Below are positions 51,756 to 60,199 of a DNA stretch of 64,000 bases, one piece after another; position 1 is the stretch's first letter; every line of letters begins with the position of its first letter. Below the pieces are notes generated by a model. That model saw only the letters and a list, made by a program, of their open reading frames with translations, was not told where the DNA came from and searched no databases. Origin of the DNA: Candidatus Zixiibacteriota bacterium (lineage in GTDB: Bacteria; Zixibacteria; MSB-5A5; UBA10806; 4484-95); NCBI GenBank assembly GCA_024231855.1, contig JAAEQD010000305.1:1-64000 (forward strand), in the 5' to 3' direction. A program made the translations under genes and the position numbers.

Positions 51756-53704
51756 CCGCTATTGCACCTCAGTTGAATAATGGTACCAGCTTTAAGCGAC
51801 TTGCCGGCCTGTGGGACCTGTTTATCGACAATGCCTGATCCCTTGATTTCGCATTCAATTCCTCTTTTGGACGCCAGGATTAACGCTTGTCTAATTGTTA
51901 AGCCTTTAAAATCCGGCATCATACTCTCCCAACCCGGTTCATCATAAAAGCCGGAGGTGGTTTTAAGTATATTATTAATGCCCTGCCCGGATATTTGAGA
52001 GGCCTTGTATTCCTGATACATCGTTTTTTGATCGCTGGACGCGTAACTTTGAACAAGTTGTTGAGGCAAAGAATAGTATCGTTCGGCGATGCATCGAAAA
52101 ACCGGCGCGGCTGTTACGCCGCCATAGCGGGACGTTTTAGGTTCGTCGAACATTATAATACCCACCACCATCGGATTATCGGCGGGAAAATAGCCTACGA
52201 AAGACGCCCGGGCTTTGCGCCAATCATAACCGCGTCCATTTTCTTTCAATTTTAATGCTGTGCCTGTTTTACCGGCTATCGTAACCATTTTCGATATGGC
52301 CTGAGTGGCGGTGCCTTTGAGTACAACTTGACGTAAGAGAGTATCCAATACCGATGTCATATTGGAGGAATAGACTTTCCTGATTTTTTGCTGGCGGGCC
52401 AGTTGCCTGCTCGAACCATCGGCCCGGATAAGCTCTTTGGCGAAGAAGGGACGGTACAGGTTGCCGCCCGAAGCGATAGCGCCATACAAACTTACTATCT
52501 GTAACGGAGTCGCTGAAACGCCATGGCCGAAACTGATATTGGCCAGGTAATGCTCTCGCCAATCGAGGGGCTCGATATAGCCGCCGGCTTCCCCGGGGAA
52601 ATCCACGCCTAATGGAGTCACGAAACCGGCTTCCTTGACCGCTTTATATATTTTGTCGTCCCCCAATTCCAAAGCCATCTTGGAAACACCGATATTGGAT
52701 GAATAAATCAAGACATCCCCCACGCTGAGGGTGTCATATTCATGGTCATCACGTATGGTTCGCCTGCCGAGCCGGAACTTACCATTTTCTACGAAGATAC
52801 TGTCATTAAGTTCAAATCGACCGCTTGAAAGCGCTTCGGCGGTGGCAATAACCTTAAACGTTGAACCCGGCTCATATTGATCGGTAATCGCCCGGTTGCG
52901 GGTGGCGGGTTTGCCCAAACTATCCAGGACCGCGCAGGCCAGAATCTCACCGGTTCCAGCTTTGATGAAAAGCCCGATCCCATACGCGGAATTATTTTCG
53001 ATTAAAGCGGTTGTCATCTCCTGTTCGACTATTTGCTGGAGATTCAAATCTATTGTGGTAACGATATCGCTGCCGGTTTCGGGAACCACCAGGGGTTCCT
53101 CATCGAACAAATAACAGTGTCCCAGGCCATCCCGCTTTAATACGGCCTTGCCATCTTGACCTGATAGGTAATCGTCATATTGTAGTTCCAGGCCCGATAG
53201 GCCGTTGTTGTCGGTATCTACTCTACCTAACAGGGATAACGCGAGTCTTCCGGATGGGTAAACTCGTTTGGGTTCGATAATACGGTTTAAAGTTTCGATT
53301 CCCGATTTCTCAAATTTGGCCTCCAACTGTTTCGAGGTCTTGCGGGATACCCAAAGGAAACGAGAATGTTTCTTGAATTTCGATTGCCAATTCCAAGTCC
53401 CGGTTAGGCGGCCGATTTTTTTGGCGGCGTTTTTCTTATTTTTTATATTCTCGGGGACGACATAGTAGGAATATGAATCTATATCCTGAGCCATGACCTT
53501 ATTATTGCGATCAAAGACTATGCCTCGCTTCGCCTGAATATTAATAATCAGGTTTTGCTGATTATTGGCGGCATTCAAAAAACTCTCTCGCTTAATCAAT
53601 TGAAGCCAGGCGAGGCGACCGATAAAAACAACCAACACGATAGCAAAAACTATCTTAACGATAATAAGCTTCGATTCAAGTCTTTTGCGGATTGAGTTTG
53701 TCAT
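51752..53704 (-). CDS. ftsI: Division-specific penicillin-binding protein with a PASTA domain
   Basis: Class B transpeptidase crosslinking septal peptidoglycan. One N-terminal membrane helix (about 14-33), the dimerisation region, then the transpeptidase domain with S-x-x-K in EPGSTFKVI (Ser near 281), S-x-N in YSSNIGVSK (about 337) and KTGTA (about 478). A single PASTA domain ends the protein (about 590-650: MPDFKGLTIRQALILASKRG, VPQAGKSLKAGT). PASTA tails on FtsI-type proteins are found in Gram-positive and some deep-branching Gram-negative bacteria, not in proteobacteria. It starts two bases after the ftsL-like gene. Confidence 0.95.
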   Translation of the reverse strand: MTNSIRKRLESKLIIVKIVFAIVLVVFIGRLAWLQLIKRESFLNAANNQQNLIINIQAKRGIVFDRNNKVMAQDIDSYSYYVVPENIKNKKNAAKKIGRLTGTWNWQSKFKKHSRFLWVSRKTSKQLEAKFEKSGIETLNRIIEPKRVYPSGRLALSLLGRVDTDNNGLSGLELQYDDYLSGQDGKAVLKRDGLGHCYLFDEEPLVVPETGSDIVTTIDLNLQQIVEQEMTTALIENNSAYGIGLFIKAGTGEILACAVLDSLGKPATRNRAITDQYEPGSTFKVIATAEALSSGRFELNDSIFVENGKFRLGRRTIRDDHEYDTLSVGDVLIYSSNIGVSKMALELGDDKIYKAVKEAGFVTPLGVDFPGEAGGYIEPLDWREHYLANISFGHGVSATPLQIVSLYGAIASGGNLYRPFFAKELIRADGSSRQLARQQKIRKVYSSNMTSVLDTLLRQVVLKGTATQAISKMVTIAGKTGTALKLKENGRGYDWRKARASFVGYFPADNPMVVGIIMFDEPKTSRYGGVTAAPVFRCIAERYYSLPQQLVQSYASSDQKTMYQEYKASQISGQGINNILKTTSGFYDEPGWESMMPDFKGLTIRQALILASKRGIECEIKGSGIVDKQVPQAGKSLKAGTIIQLRCNSG

Positions 53705-53706
53705 AT

Positions 53707-54075
53707 CTAGTCGATTACAGTCTTAATGCCTTTAATGATTATATCCGCCATACCGGCAAATAAATTCCGATTTCGTTCAGGTCTTTTAGTCGTTTTCTCG
53801 AACAGCACCAGTCGCTCTTTGACTTCATAAGTCAGGCCATATTTGCGGGCACAACCATCTATCCAGGAGATCGATCGGTATTTCTCCAATTCGGCTTTGA
53901 GAAGTTTGTTTTTTTCGATCATTTGCTTTTTTGTGTTCTCAATTCGAGTTAATTCCCTGGACAAATTATGAGCTTCCGTTGATTTCCAAACCCACAAGAT
54001 CGCCAACCCGAATACTATCGGGATGATGAAAACTATCTTGTTATTCGATTTTTTCTTTTTGCGTCGTCTAGCCAA
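53707..54075 (-). CDS. ftsL: FtsL-like bitopic division protein
   Basis: Small protein (122 residues) with a very basic N-terminus (ARRRKKKKSNNK), one membrane helix (about 14-30) and a coiled coil (about 33-65: EAHNLSRELTRIENTKKQMIEKNKLLKAELEKY is split by no proline). The plan and position between rsmH and ftsI fit FtsL, a scaffold partner of FtsQ and FtsB. Sequence similarity is low, as is normal for FtsL. Translation begins with TTG at 54075, 8 bp inside rsmH; no ATG is available nearby. Confidence 0.75.
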   Translation of the reverse strand: MARRRKKKKSNNKIVFIIPIVFGLAILWVWKSTEAHNLSRELTRIENTKKQMIEKNKLLKAELEKYRSISWIDGCARKYGLTYEVKERLVLFEKTTKRPERNRNLFAGMADIIIKGIKTVID

Positions 54076-55018
54076 TTTTCTCTACAATTCTCATTTTTGC
54101 CGATCTAGCCCGTCTATTAACGGCTATCTCTTTGGCATCCGGAATTAACGGTTTGGTAAACACCGGCCGAACCAATTTAACCGTGCCGCATCTGCATTCC
54201 GGCATTTTAGGCGGACAAACACATTTGCCGGAAAACTTTTTAAATATTCGCTTTACCAAGCCATCTTCGAGTGAATGATATGATATCACCATCGCTTTGC
54301 CGCCGGTCGCCATCAAGGGCAATATCGATTCAAGGCCTTTTTCAATATGAGCGAGTTCATCGTTGACCTTAATCCGCAATGCCTGAAAAATCCTGGAAGC
54401 GGTTTTGATAAATCTGCGATCACCGACGACCGAACGAAGAATATCCGCCAACTGGCCAGTGGTTGTTATTCGCTCCGGATTATTCTTAATCGTTCTGGCC
54501 AGTATTTTGGCTTTAGGTTCTTCGCCATATGTTCTAAACAAATCAACCAATTCCTTCTCGCTCCGACTTTCGATAATATCGGCGGCGGTCGAAGCGCTAC
54601 TGCCATCAAATGACATCGATAACGGTCCATCCTGAAGATATGAGAAACCCCGTTTTGGATCATCGATTTGAAATGAACCGATACCCAGATCGTATAAAAT
54701 AGCGCTGATTGTAGAAATCCCCCTCCCTTGAAGGAAATCAGTTACATTCGAAAAATTCGAGTTAATTAATTCGACCTCAATCCCCATTTGAGTCAAATGA
54801 TTCTCGGTTCTTTGCAGAACCGAATTATCGAGATCGAATCCGAAGTAGCGAAATCGTTTACCGTGTGCTTTGGAAACCGCCTTAAGATGACCGCCCGCGC
54901 CAACCGTAGCATCTATAAAAAACCCATCCGGACAACTGCTTAACTGTTCAACTACTTTATCAGCCAAAACCGGAAGATGGATTTCATCAGATAAGGATCT
55001 TTCGGGCCACCTCCTCAT
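54068..55018 (-). CDS. rsmH: 16S rRNA (cytosine-1402-N4)-methyltransferase
   Basis: SAM-dependent methyltransferase (MraW) modifying the P-site region of 16S rRNA. Typical motifs: HLPVLADKVVEQL, FIDATVGAGGHLKAV (SAM loop), LYDLGIGSFQIDDPKRGFSY, and near the end VISYHSLEDGLVKRIFK and the cysteine-rich CVCPPKMPECRCG. Length 316. Its ATG lies 32 bp inside mraZ, which ends in a double stop TGATGA, so translation is strongly coupled. No other start is usable. Confidence 0.95.
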   Translation of the reverse strand: MRRWPERSLSDEIHLPVLADKVVEQLSSCPDGFFIDATVGAGGHLKAVSKAHGKRFRYFGFDLDNSVLQRTENHLTQMGIEVELINSNFSNVTDFLQGRGISTISAILYDLGIGSFQIDDPKRGFSYLQDGPLSMSFDGSSASTAADIIESRSEKELVDLFRTYGEEPKAKILARTIKNNPERITTTGQLADILRSVVGDRRFIKTASRIFQALRIKVNDELAHIEKGLESILPLMATGGKAMVISYHSLEDGLVKRIFKKFSGKCVCPPKMPECRCGTVKLVRPVFTKPLIPDAKEIAVNRRARSAKMRIVEKIG

Positions 55019-55421
55019 AAGATTCGGAACTTTCCTTTAGATATTTTTCAAATGTATCCGGGTCCCAGATCTCCATTCTATCCAGAGCCCCGTTTATTAA
55101 CGCCTCTTTACCCAGTCCGGCAAGTTTGATCAGATTGGCCGTAAGATTAATCCGACCCTGACGGTCAACCTGAACATCGGCAGCATTAGCCAACGTCGCC
55201 CTTAAGTAGTAAAGGGCGTTGGGATCGGTTTGAGCCAACGAACGCAACTTTTGCTCCACTTTATCCCACTCATCCGATGGAAAAACATATAAACAGGAAT
55301 TTAAACCACGGGTGATTATAAAGCTTTCGGCCGTCCCCGGCGCCCGCCGGAACTTGGCCGGGATGTTGATTCGGCCTTTCTGGTCGATTGTATGTTTGAA
55401 CGAGCCCTTAAAGCCTGCCAA
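54987..55421 (-). CDS. mraZ: Transcriptional regulator MraZ
   Basis: DNA-binding regulator of the dcw cluster, built of two SpoVT/AbrB-like beta-barrel repeats: GSFKHTIDQKGRINIPAKFR (5-24) and VQVDRQGRINLTANLIKLAGL (about 83-104). Length 144 is normal. The start is TTG at 55421, nine bases after GGAGA; no ATG is available. It is the first gene of the cluster, just downstream of a predicted promoter with GTGGG repeats that MraZ itself is expected to bind. Confidence 0.94.
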   Translation of the reverse strand: MAGFKGSFKHTIDQKGRINIPAKFRRAPGTAESFIITRGLNSCLYVFPSDEWDKVEQKLRSLAQTDPNALYYLRATLANAADVQVDRQGRINLTANLIKLAGLGKEALINGALDRMEIWDPDTFEKYLKESSESYEEVARKILI

Positions 55422-55441
55422 GCCGATATTCTCCTATTTCC

Positions 55442-55477
55442 CCCACAATTACCCACAAAAGTACTCTTTAGCCCCAC
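55442..55477 (-). promoter_or_regulatory. Predicted MraZ operator (three GTGGG boxes)
   Basis: Three GTGGG boxes lie on the minus strand at 55477-55473, 55456-55452 and 55446-55442. The last two are spaced exactly 10 bp, as in known MraZ sites; the first is 21 bp further upstream, in the promoter spacer. Binding would cover the -10 region and start site, giving autorepression. Confidence 0.6.
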
Positions 55478-55486
55478 ATTTGTCAA
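55458..55486 (-). promoter_or_regulatory. Predicted sigma70-type promoter of the dcw cluster
   Basis: TTGACA (55486-55481) and TACTTT (55463-55458) with an ideal 17-bp spacer lie on the minus strand. The transcript would start about 30 bases before the mraZ start codon. Confidence 0.65.
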
Positions 55487-55745
55487 GAAAAAACTTTATG
55501 TAACTCATAGTCCTTTAAGGGATATAGGGCTAGGACCAAAAGTATGGGGCATATCCAATATTTTTAGCCAAACTGATGACTAAAAAAAATATGAGCCCTG
55601 AAAAAACGTTCCTATAACCTCATGTCAACCAATCATTAACGCTTGTGTTTCATAATTGCACCGCGGGTTTTCGGGTTTGGTATCACCTTTGCAAAACAGT
55701 TGAACAGAATTAGAAAATCGATAAGAAAACTTTCGGAGGGGAATT

Positions 55746-58178
55746 ATGAAAAAGCGAATTAAAATCAGCCTGATTATTATCTTCTTGATAATAAGCAACT
55801 TAGTAGCGGCTCAAGCGGCTGACGATATCTTTACTTATAATGTGACAACGGAAATGAGTGAAATTTCGGTTGTCGAAACCGATAGGGGTATAAAGTATCG
55901 TATTGGGCCGGAAAACTATCTGGAAATAGAAGGCGCACCGGAGATTCCGTTTAAAATCGTTAGATTGGCTCTACCGGCCAACACCAGAATCGGTGCGGTT
56001 ACCGCTAACGGATCTAATATCAATCGGATAGCCCAGGGAGCCGAAATCGCCTGGCATCCGGGTGATATGCAAACGGATCTCAATATGGCTTACATACCAG
56101 CATCAAAAGATGAGGAACTGTATCGATCGAATGAGGCGTTTCCGGGCAAGTATGTCGAGTTGTTGAATAAAGGAGCGATGGGCGAACAACATCTGGCCTG
56201 TTTCGCGGTTTATCCGCTTCAATACCGTCCGGCAAGCGGGGAATTGGTTTTTGTAGGTGAGATAGAAATCAGGATTGAACTCGAAAGCCATACTCCGCCG
56301 TCCCTGCCGAATACAGCCCAGCGTTCCAGTTTGATCCATGAATTAGTCGATAATCCATTAGATATAAGCGGACCATCTCCTTCATCATCTCATGATGATG
56401 GGATCGTGCCCGGAACGACTATAATGGGCCTGGGCGCTGAATATCTGATTATAACATCCGGCGAACTGGCTCCGGCATTCTATCCATTCGCGGTCTGGAA
56501 AAACCAAAAAGGATGGACTACCGAGATAGTTCTTATAGAGGATATTCTGGCCCGTTATTCCGGAGAAGATCAGGCGGCTCAGTTAAGGGAATATCTTAAG
56601 GAAGCCAATATGATGGGCGCTCAATGGGTGCTTTTGGGCGGTGATGAGGATATCATTCCGATCAGGTATGCTTACCCCGGTAATACAAGTACCACGCCGG
56701 CCTTAAGATACCAGCAGGTCTCCGACTTGTACTACGCCGATTTAACCGGTGAATGGGATACCGACGGCGATGGCATTTATGGTGAATATCTTCATGACGA
56801 CCCTGATATTTTCCCTGAAGTTTATGTGGGAAGAATCCCGGCGGTTTCCGTTGAGGAAGTTGAAATCTGGGTTGGCAAAGCTCTTATGTATGAACAAAAT
56901 CCTAACAACGGTGATTTTGATTATCTGACACGCGGTCTATTCATCATCAACGATCAAATGAGAGATTTGAACCAGCATATCGATTTGGCGAATTTGATGC
57001 CTGACAATTTCTACGTCGATAATTCAAGTTGTGCCGAGGAGCCCAGCGGCAACGCGCAGAATCCGACTCAGCCCACCGGCGAAGATATCGTGGCGGCGAT
57101 GAACGAAGGCTGGGGTTATATCAGTAATCATAATCATGGCGGTTTCTATTATTACGCGGCTAAAACTACGGGCTATAACAACAATCCCCGATCTGACATG
57201 TTTGGCGACACGCTTAATTTCGGTAACGGAACCAGTGGTTTGTGCCGTCTTGATGAAACAAACAAGTACGGCGTGCATTATTCTATCAGTTGTTATACGG
57301 CCGCTTATGATTTCGACAAAGAGGTTTTCTGGCCGGGCCCGTTTATGACAAACAATTCATTCATGGAAGCGTACCTGTTTTTACCTGATAAAGGCGGTGT
57401 CGCGTATTTGGGTAACACTCGCTGGGGATGGGTTTCGTCATCGAATTTGATTGAGAAGAAGTTCGTTGAATACGTATTCTCCGATACAGCCAGACATCTG
57501 GCTGTAGCCGAAACGATGTCGAAATTATACTACCCGACCAAGCGTGACCTCGGTTACGGTCATTCGGTATTCGGCGATCCTGAAATGATGATTTGGGCCA
57601 ACCCTCCAACACCCTTAAATGTCTCCGTGCCCAGTAGCATACCGCTTGATTCAAACACGATAAAAGTAGAAATATCAACATCTGAAGGGCCGATTAGGGA
57701 TGTAAAAGTTACGGCCTGGAAACCAGGCGAATTTTACGCCCGTGGCACGACTGATCAAAATGGATTTCTGGAAATCCCGTTAAGCCTCGCTCAAACCGGT
57801 GATATGTATATTACGGCCGTTGGCATTGACCTACTGCCAAGTGTCGATACCGTTAATGTATACCTGCAATCGTCAGTCGGCGATGATTCAGCATTGCCCT
57901 TGCGGACAACTCTTGCTTCTAACTATCCTAATCCATTTAACGCCAACACCGAAATAAGCTTTGCCCTGCCAAACGAGAGTCGGGTTGAGCTTGAGATTTT
58001 CGATATTGCCGGTAGGAAAGTTAAGACTTTGGTGGATGATTATAAATCAGCCGGTACTCATATAGTAACCTGGAATGGTTTCAATGATCAGGGCAAGGTC
58101 GTGTCTAGCGGTACTTATTTCTACAGATTGAGAACCGATGGCGACAACCTGGTCAAGAAAATGGCTCTTCTGAAATAA
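55746..58178 (+). CDS. Secreted C25 (gingipain-type) cysteine peptidase with sorting domain
   Basis: Extracellular or surface peptidase. A signal peptide (about 1-25, ending AQAA) leads to a propeptide-like region, then a C25 catalytic domain: YLIITSGELAPAFYPFAVWKNQKGW (about 237), WVLLGGDEDIIPIRY and DLYYADLTGEWDTDGDG. The catalytic dyad is probably the His of SNHNHGG (about 462) and the Cys of SISCYTAAYD (about 516). An Ig-like module follows, and the last 85 residues are a FlgD/type IX sorting domain (NYPNPFNANTEISFALP, then DIAGRKVKTL and SGTYFYRL). GGAGGGG precedes the ATG. Its end overlaps the convergent GT-C gene by 26 bp. Confidence 0.9.
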   Translation: MKKRIKISLIIIFLIISNLVAAQAADDIFTYNVTTEMSEISVVETDRGIKYRIGPENYLEIEGAPEIPFKIVRLALPANTRIGAVTANGSNINRIAQGAEIAWHPGDMQTDLNMAYIPASKDEELYRSNEAFPGKYVELLNKGAMGEQHLACFAVYPLQYRPASGELVFVGEIEIRIELESHTPPSLPNTAQRSSLIHELVDNPLDISGPSPSSSHDDGIVPGTTIMGLGAEYLIITSGELAPAFYPFAVWKNQKGWTTEIVLIEDILARYSGEDQAAQLREYLKEANMMGAQWVLLGGDEDIIPIRYAYPGNTSTTPALRYQQVSDLYYADLTGEWDTDGDGIYGEYLHDDPDIFPEVYVGRIPAVSVEEVEIWVGKALMYEQNPNNGDFDYLTRGLFIINDQMRDLNQHIDLANLMPDNFYVDNSSCAEEPSGNAQNPTQPTGEDIVAAMNEGWGYISNHNHGGFYYYAAKTTGYNNNPRSDMFGDTLNFGNGTSGLCRLDETNKYGVHYSISCYTAAYDFDKEVFWPGPFMTNNSFMEAYLFLPDKGGVAYLGNTRWGWVSSSNLIEKKFVEYVFSDTARHLAVAETMSKLYYPTKRDLGYGHSVFGDPEMMIWANPPTPLNVSVPSSIPLDSNTIKVEISTSEGPIRDVKVTAWKPGEFYARGTTDQNGFLEIPLSLAQTGDMYITAVGIDLLPSVDTVNVYLQSSVGDDSALPLRTTLASNYPNPFNANTEISFALPNESRVELEIFDIAGRKVKTLVDDYKSAGTHIVTWNGFNDQGKVVSSGTYFYRLRTDGDNLVKKMALLK

Positions 58179-60039
58179 CCGAAAGATTCTTAATTCGATA
58201 AAGCTCGAAGCGGTCGGTTAAATAGATTAACCGGCCGTTTCGCTTTATTATATCGGTGAACTCGAAGACACCACGGCTGAAAATATCGAAACCGGGAGTA
58301 TCGCCGAAATCACTATTTGGAGAAAACTCCTCGATTACGAATCTATCCAAAAGAATATATCGCACGTTATGCTCAACCAGATCTCGAGCCATAACCGTTC
58401 TGCCGGACGTGAAATCTACAGAAATCTGATCGGAAGGATTAAGGTATACAAATGACCTGTCTAAATAAAAACCGTCAGCCCGATTCCAGTTGGAGCATAA
58501 AATGCCTACCACCGCCTCAGGCTCGGAGGTGGCATTGAGGAATTGCCAGATATTGTAATACGGCAGGGCTAAAACCTTCTGCGATGAGGATAATTGGTTG
58601 GGATTCAGGACCGAAACGGTTTGCAGAAATTCATCGCGATCTACAAGACCGACCGCCGTCTTGATCCGATATGCGCCATCGCGAACCAGTTGAACGCCGC
58701 TGATGGCGGTTAGAAGACATATACCGGCAACGGCAATTAAACCGGAAGATCTACTGACGCGAAACAATTTTTCGACAATGTAAGCCGCTGCCAGGGCCAA
58801 AAACGGAATTATCGGCATCAGATAACGCGCATTCGGCCAGGCGATATACCAAAACAGAAAAAAGACCAATGAAATCAACAAGGCCTTATAAATAATCATC
58901 GGGACATCTTTAAGAAGTAGTATTAAGGGCAAAAATACAAATGGGACAGGGCCCATACGGCCGCGAAAGATATCGGGGAAATAGGCCAACCTGAAAGGTG
59001 ATGTGATAAAATTAATGACGGTCTGGTTTTCACTTTGGACATTGGTAGCTTGATTAAAACTATCGAAAACCGGGTGCCAGTACGGCGAATCGAATAAGCC
59101 GTTGAAAAAGGGATAAACCGGATTGCCCGTCAAGATATAAGATTTCAGATACCACGGCAAACCGAATAATAAAGCGATCAGGCAAAACAGGGATATATCT
59201 TTTAACCGGTGGCGGGAGATTATCAAAATTGCCAATAGGGCCAAAACAAAAATTAAAGAATTTGTCTTGGTTGAAGCCGCCAGTCCGGCAAAAATACCGG
59301 CAAACACCAGTTGTTTGAATTTATTCGATTCGTGATAATCAAAATAAAACATAAACGAAGCTAAAACGAAACCAGTAGCCAGGTAGTCATTTTTAGCATC
59401 GGTTAAACTGCTCATGAAAAGCGGGATAGCCCCCATAACTATTAGCGGGAGCGCGGATGAGCCGCCGGTTATTCGATTATAACCTCGCGCTAATAACATT
59501 ATGACCATCACTCCGATTAAAAACACGAAAAACTGGGCCGCTTCAGGAGAAATAAACGAAACGATAGGCGTTAAGAGAACTTCCGAATTTAAAGCCGTAG
59601 TCGATAACGCGATAAACGGATAGAACTGAATGCCGCCGTCGCCGGCCCAGAGCTTAGGCAGGCCCAGATGGTAATAAAGCGTATCATTTTTTATAGGCGG
59701 GGAAAGCGACGACAGGCCGGCAATCAAGAGAACCCCGGCCAGCAGAAGCAAAGGGATTAAATATGATCGATTGATAGAAAATTCATATCGGGCCAGGGCG
59801 CGGCGGCCCGGAATCGCGAAAATAAATACGAAAATCATGTAAACAACAAAAAACACACTACTATAGGCGCCCAATATCCCTGCGAGAAATAATATTATAA
59901 CCGATAAACCGCAGCCGGCGAAAAATCCTGTAAAAAAATCGATTTTCTGCTTCAAAACTTTACCGAAAAAGACTACACCCAAACCTCCGAGGGAGATACA
60001 AAATACCAGGCCGAACAATAAATCGACAGCTAATTTCAT
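58153..60039 (-). CDS. GT-C type membrane glycosyltransferase (ArnT/PMT-like)
   Basis: Polytopic membrane protein with about 12 helices in residues 1-450 and a soluble C-terminal domain. Loop 1 carries the acid KNDTLYYHLGLPKLW (about 117), the position of the catalytic Asp in the GT39/GT83 families, and a large region of aromatic residues follows (NGLFDSPYWHPVF). It would transfer a sugar from a polyprenyl-phosphate donor to a lipid or protein in the periplasm; the acceptor is unknown. It is coupled by ATGA to a 46-residue membrane protein gene. Confidence 0.75.
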   Translation of the reverse strand: MKLAVDLLFGLVFCISLGGLGVVFFGKVLKQKIDFFTGFFAGCGLSVIILFLAGILGAYSSVFFVVYMIFVFIFAIPGRRALARYEFSINRSYLIPLLLLAGVLLIAGLSSLSPPIKNDTLYYHLGLPKLWAGDGGIQFYPFIALSTTALNSEVLLTPIVSFISPEAAQFFVFLIGVMVIMLLARGYNRITGGSSALPLIVMGAIPLFMSSLTDAKNDYLATGFVLASFMFYFDYHESNKFKQLVFAGIFAGLAASTKTNSLIFVLALLAILIISRHRLKDISLFCLIALLFGLPWYLKSYILTGNPVYPFFNGLFDSPYWHPVFDSFNQATNVQSENQTVINFITSPFRLAYFPDIFRGRMGPVPFVFLPLILLLKDVPMIIYKALLISLVFFLFWYIAWPNARYLMPIIPFLALAAAYIVEKLFRVSRSSGLIAVAGICLLTAISGVQLVRDGAYRIKTAVGLVDRDEFLQTVSVLNPNQLSSSQKVLALPYYNIWQFLNATSEPEAVVGILCSNWNRADGFYLDRSFVYLNPSDQISVDFTSGRTVMARDLVEHNVRYILLDRFVIEEFSPNSDFGDTPGFDIFSRGVFEFTDIIKRNGRLIYLTDRFELYRIKNLSVISEEPFS

Positions 60040-60176
60040 AAGCCCAGAAGTCCCTTAATCCTGGCAATACGCGACAGGCCAAAGAGAATAAAATAAGTGC
60101 CGAAAGCCAAAAACAGATAAACGGCGATAAGTAGCGGTTTCAGTTTGTTATTTTGATGCTTTTCTGAATCTTCCAT
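60036..60176 (-). CDS. 46-residue membrane protein coupled to the GT-C gene
   Basis: Starting at ATG 60176, 24 bp after the GT2 gene, this frame codes a polar N-terminus (MEDSEKHQNNKLK), one helix (PLLIAVYLFLAFGTYFILFGL) and a basic end (SRIARIKGLLGL). Its TGA overlaps the GT-C start as ATGA, the same junction seen between other genes of this operon, which supports real translation. It may stabilise or regulate the glycosyltransferase. No family is recognised. Confidence 0.6.
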   Translation of the reverse strand: MEDSEKHQNNKLKPLLIAVYLFLAFGTYFILFGLSRIARIKGLLGL

Positions 60177-60199
60177 AATTCAAAACTACAGTGATTTTA

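Larger units (their letters stand above)
55422..55745. other. Divergent intergenic region upstream of mraZ and the C25 gene
   Basis: The left half holds the dcw promoter and MraZ boxes (55442-55486). The right half leads to the C25 peptidase gene, whose ribosome binding site is at about 55735-55741. I see no certain promoter for the peptidase. No RNA gene is visible. Confidence 0.5.
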
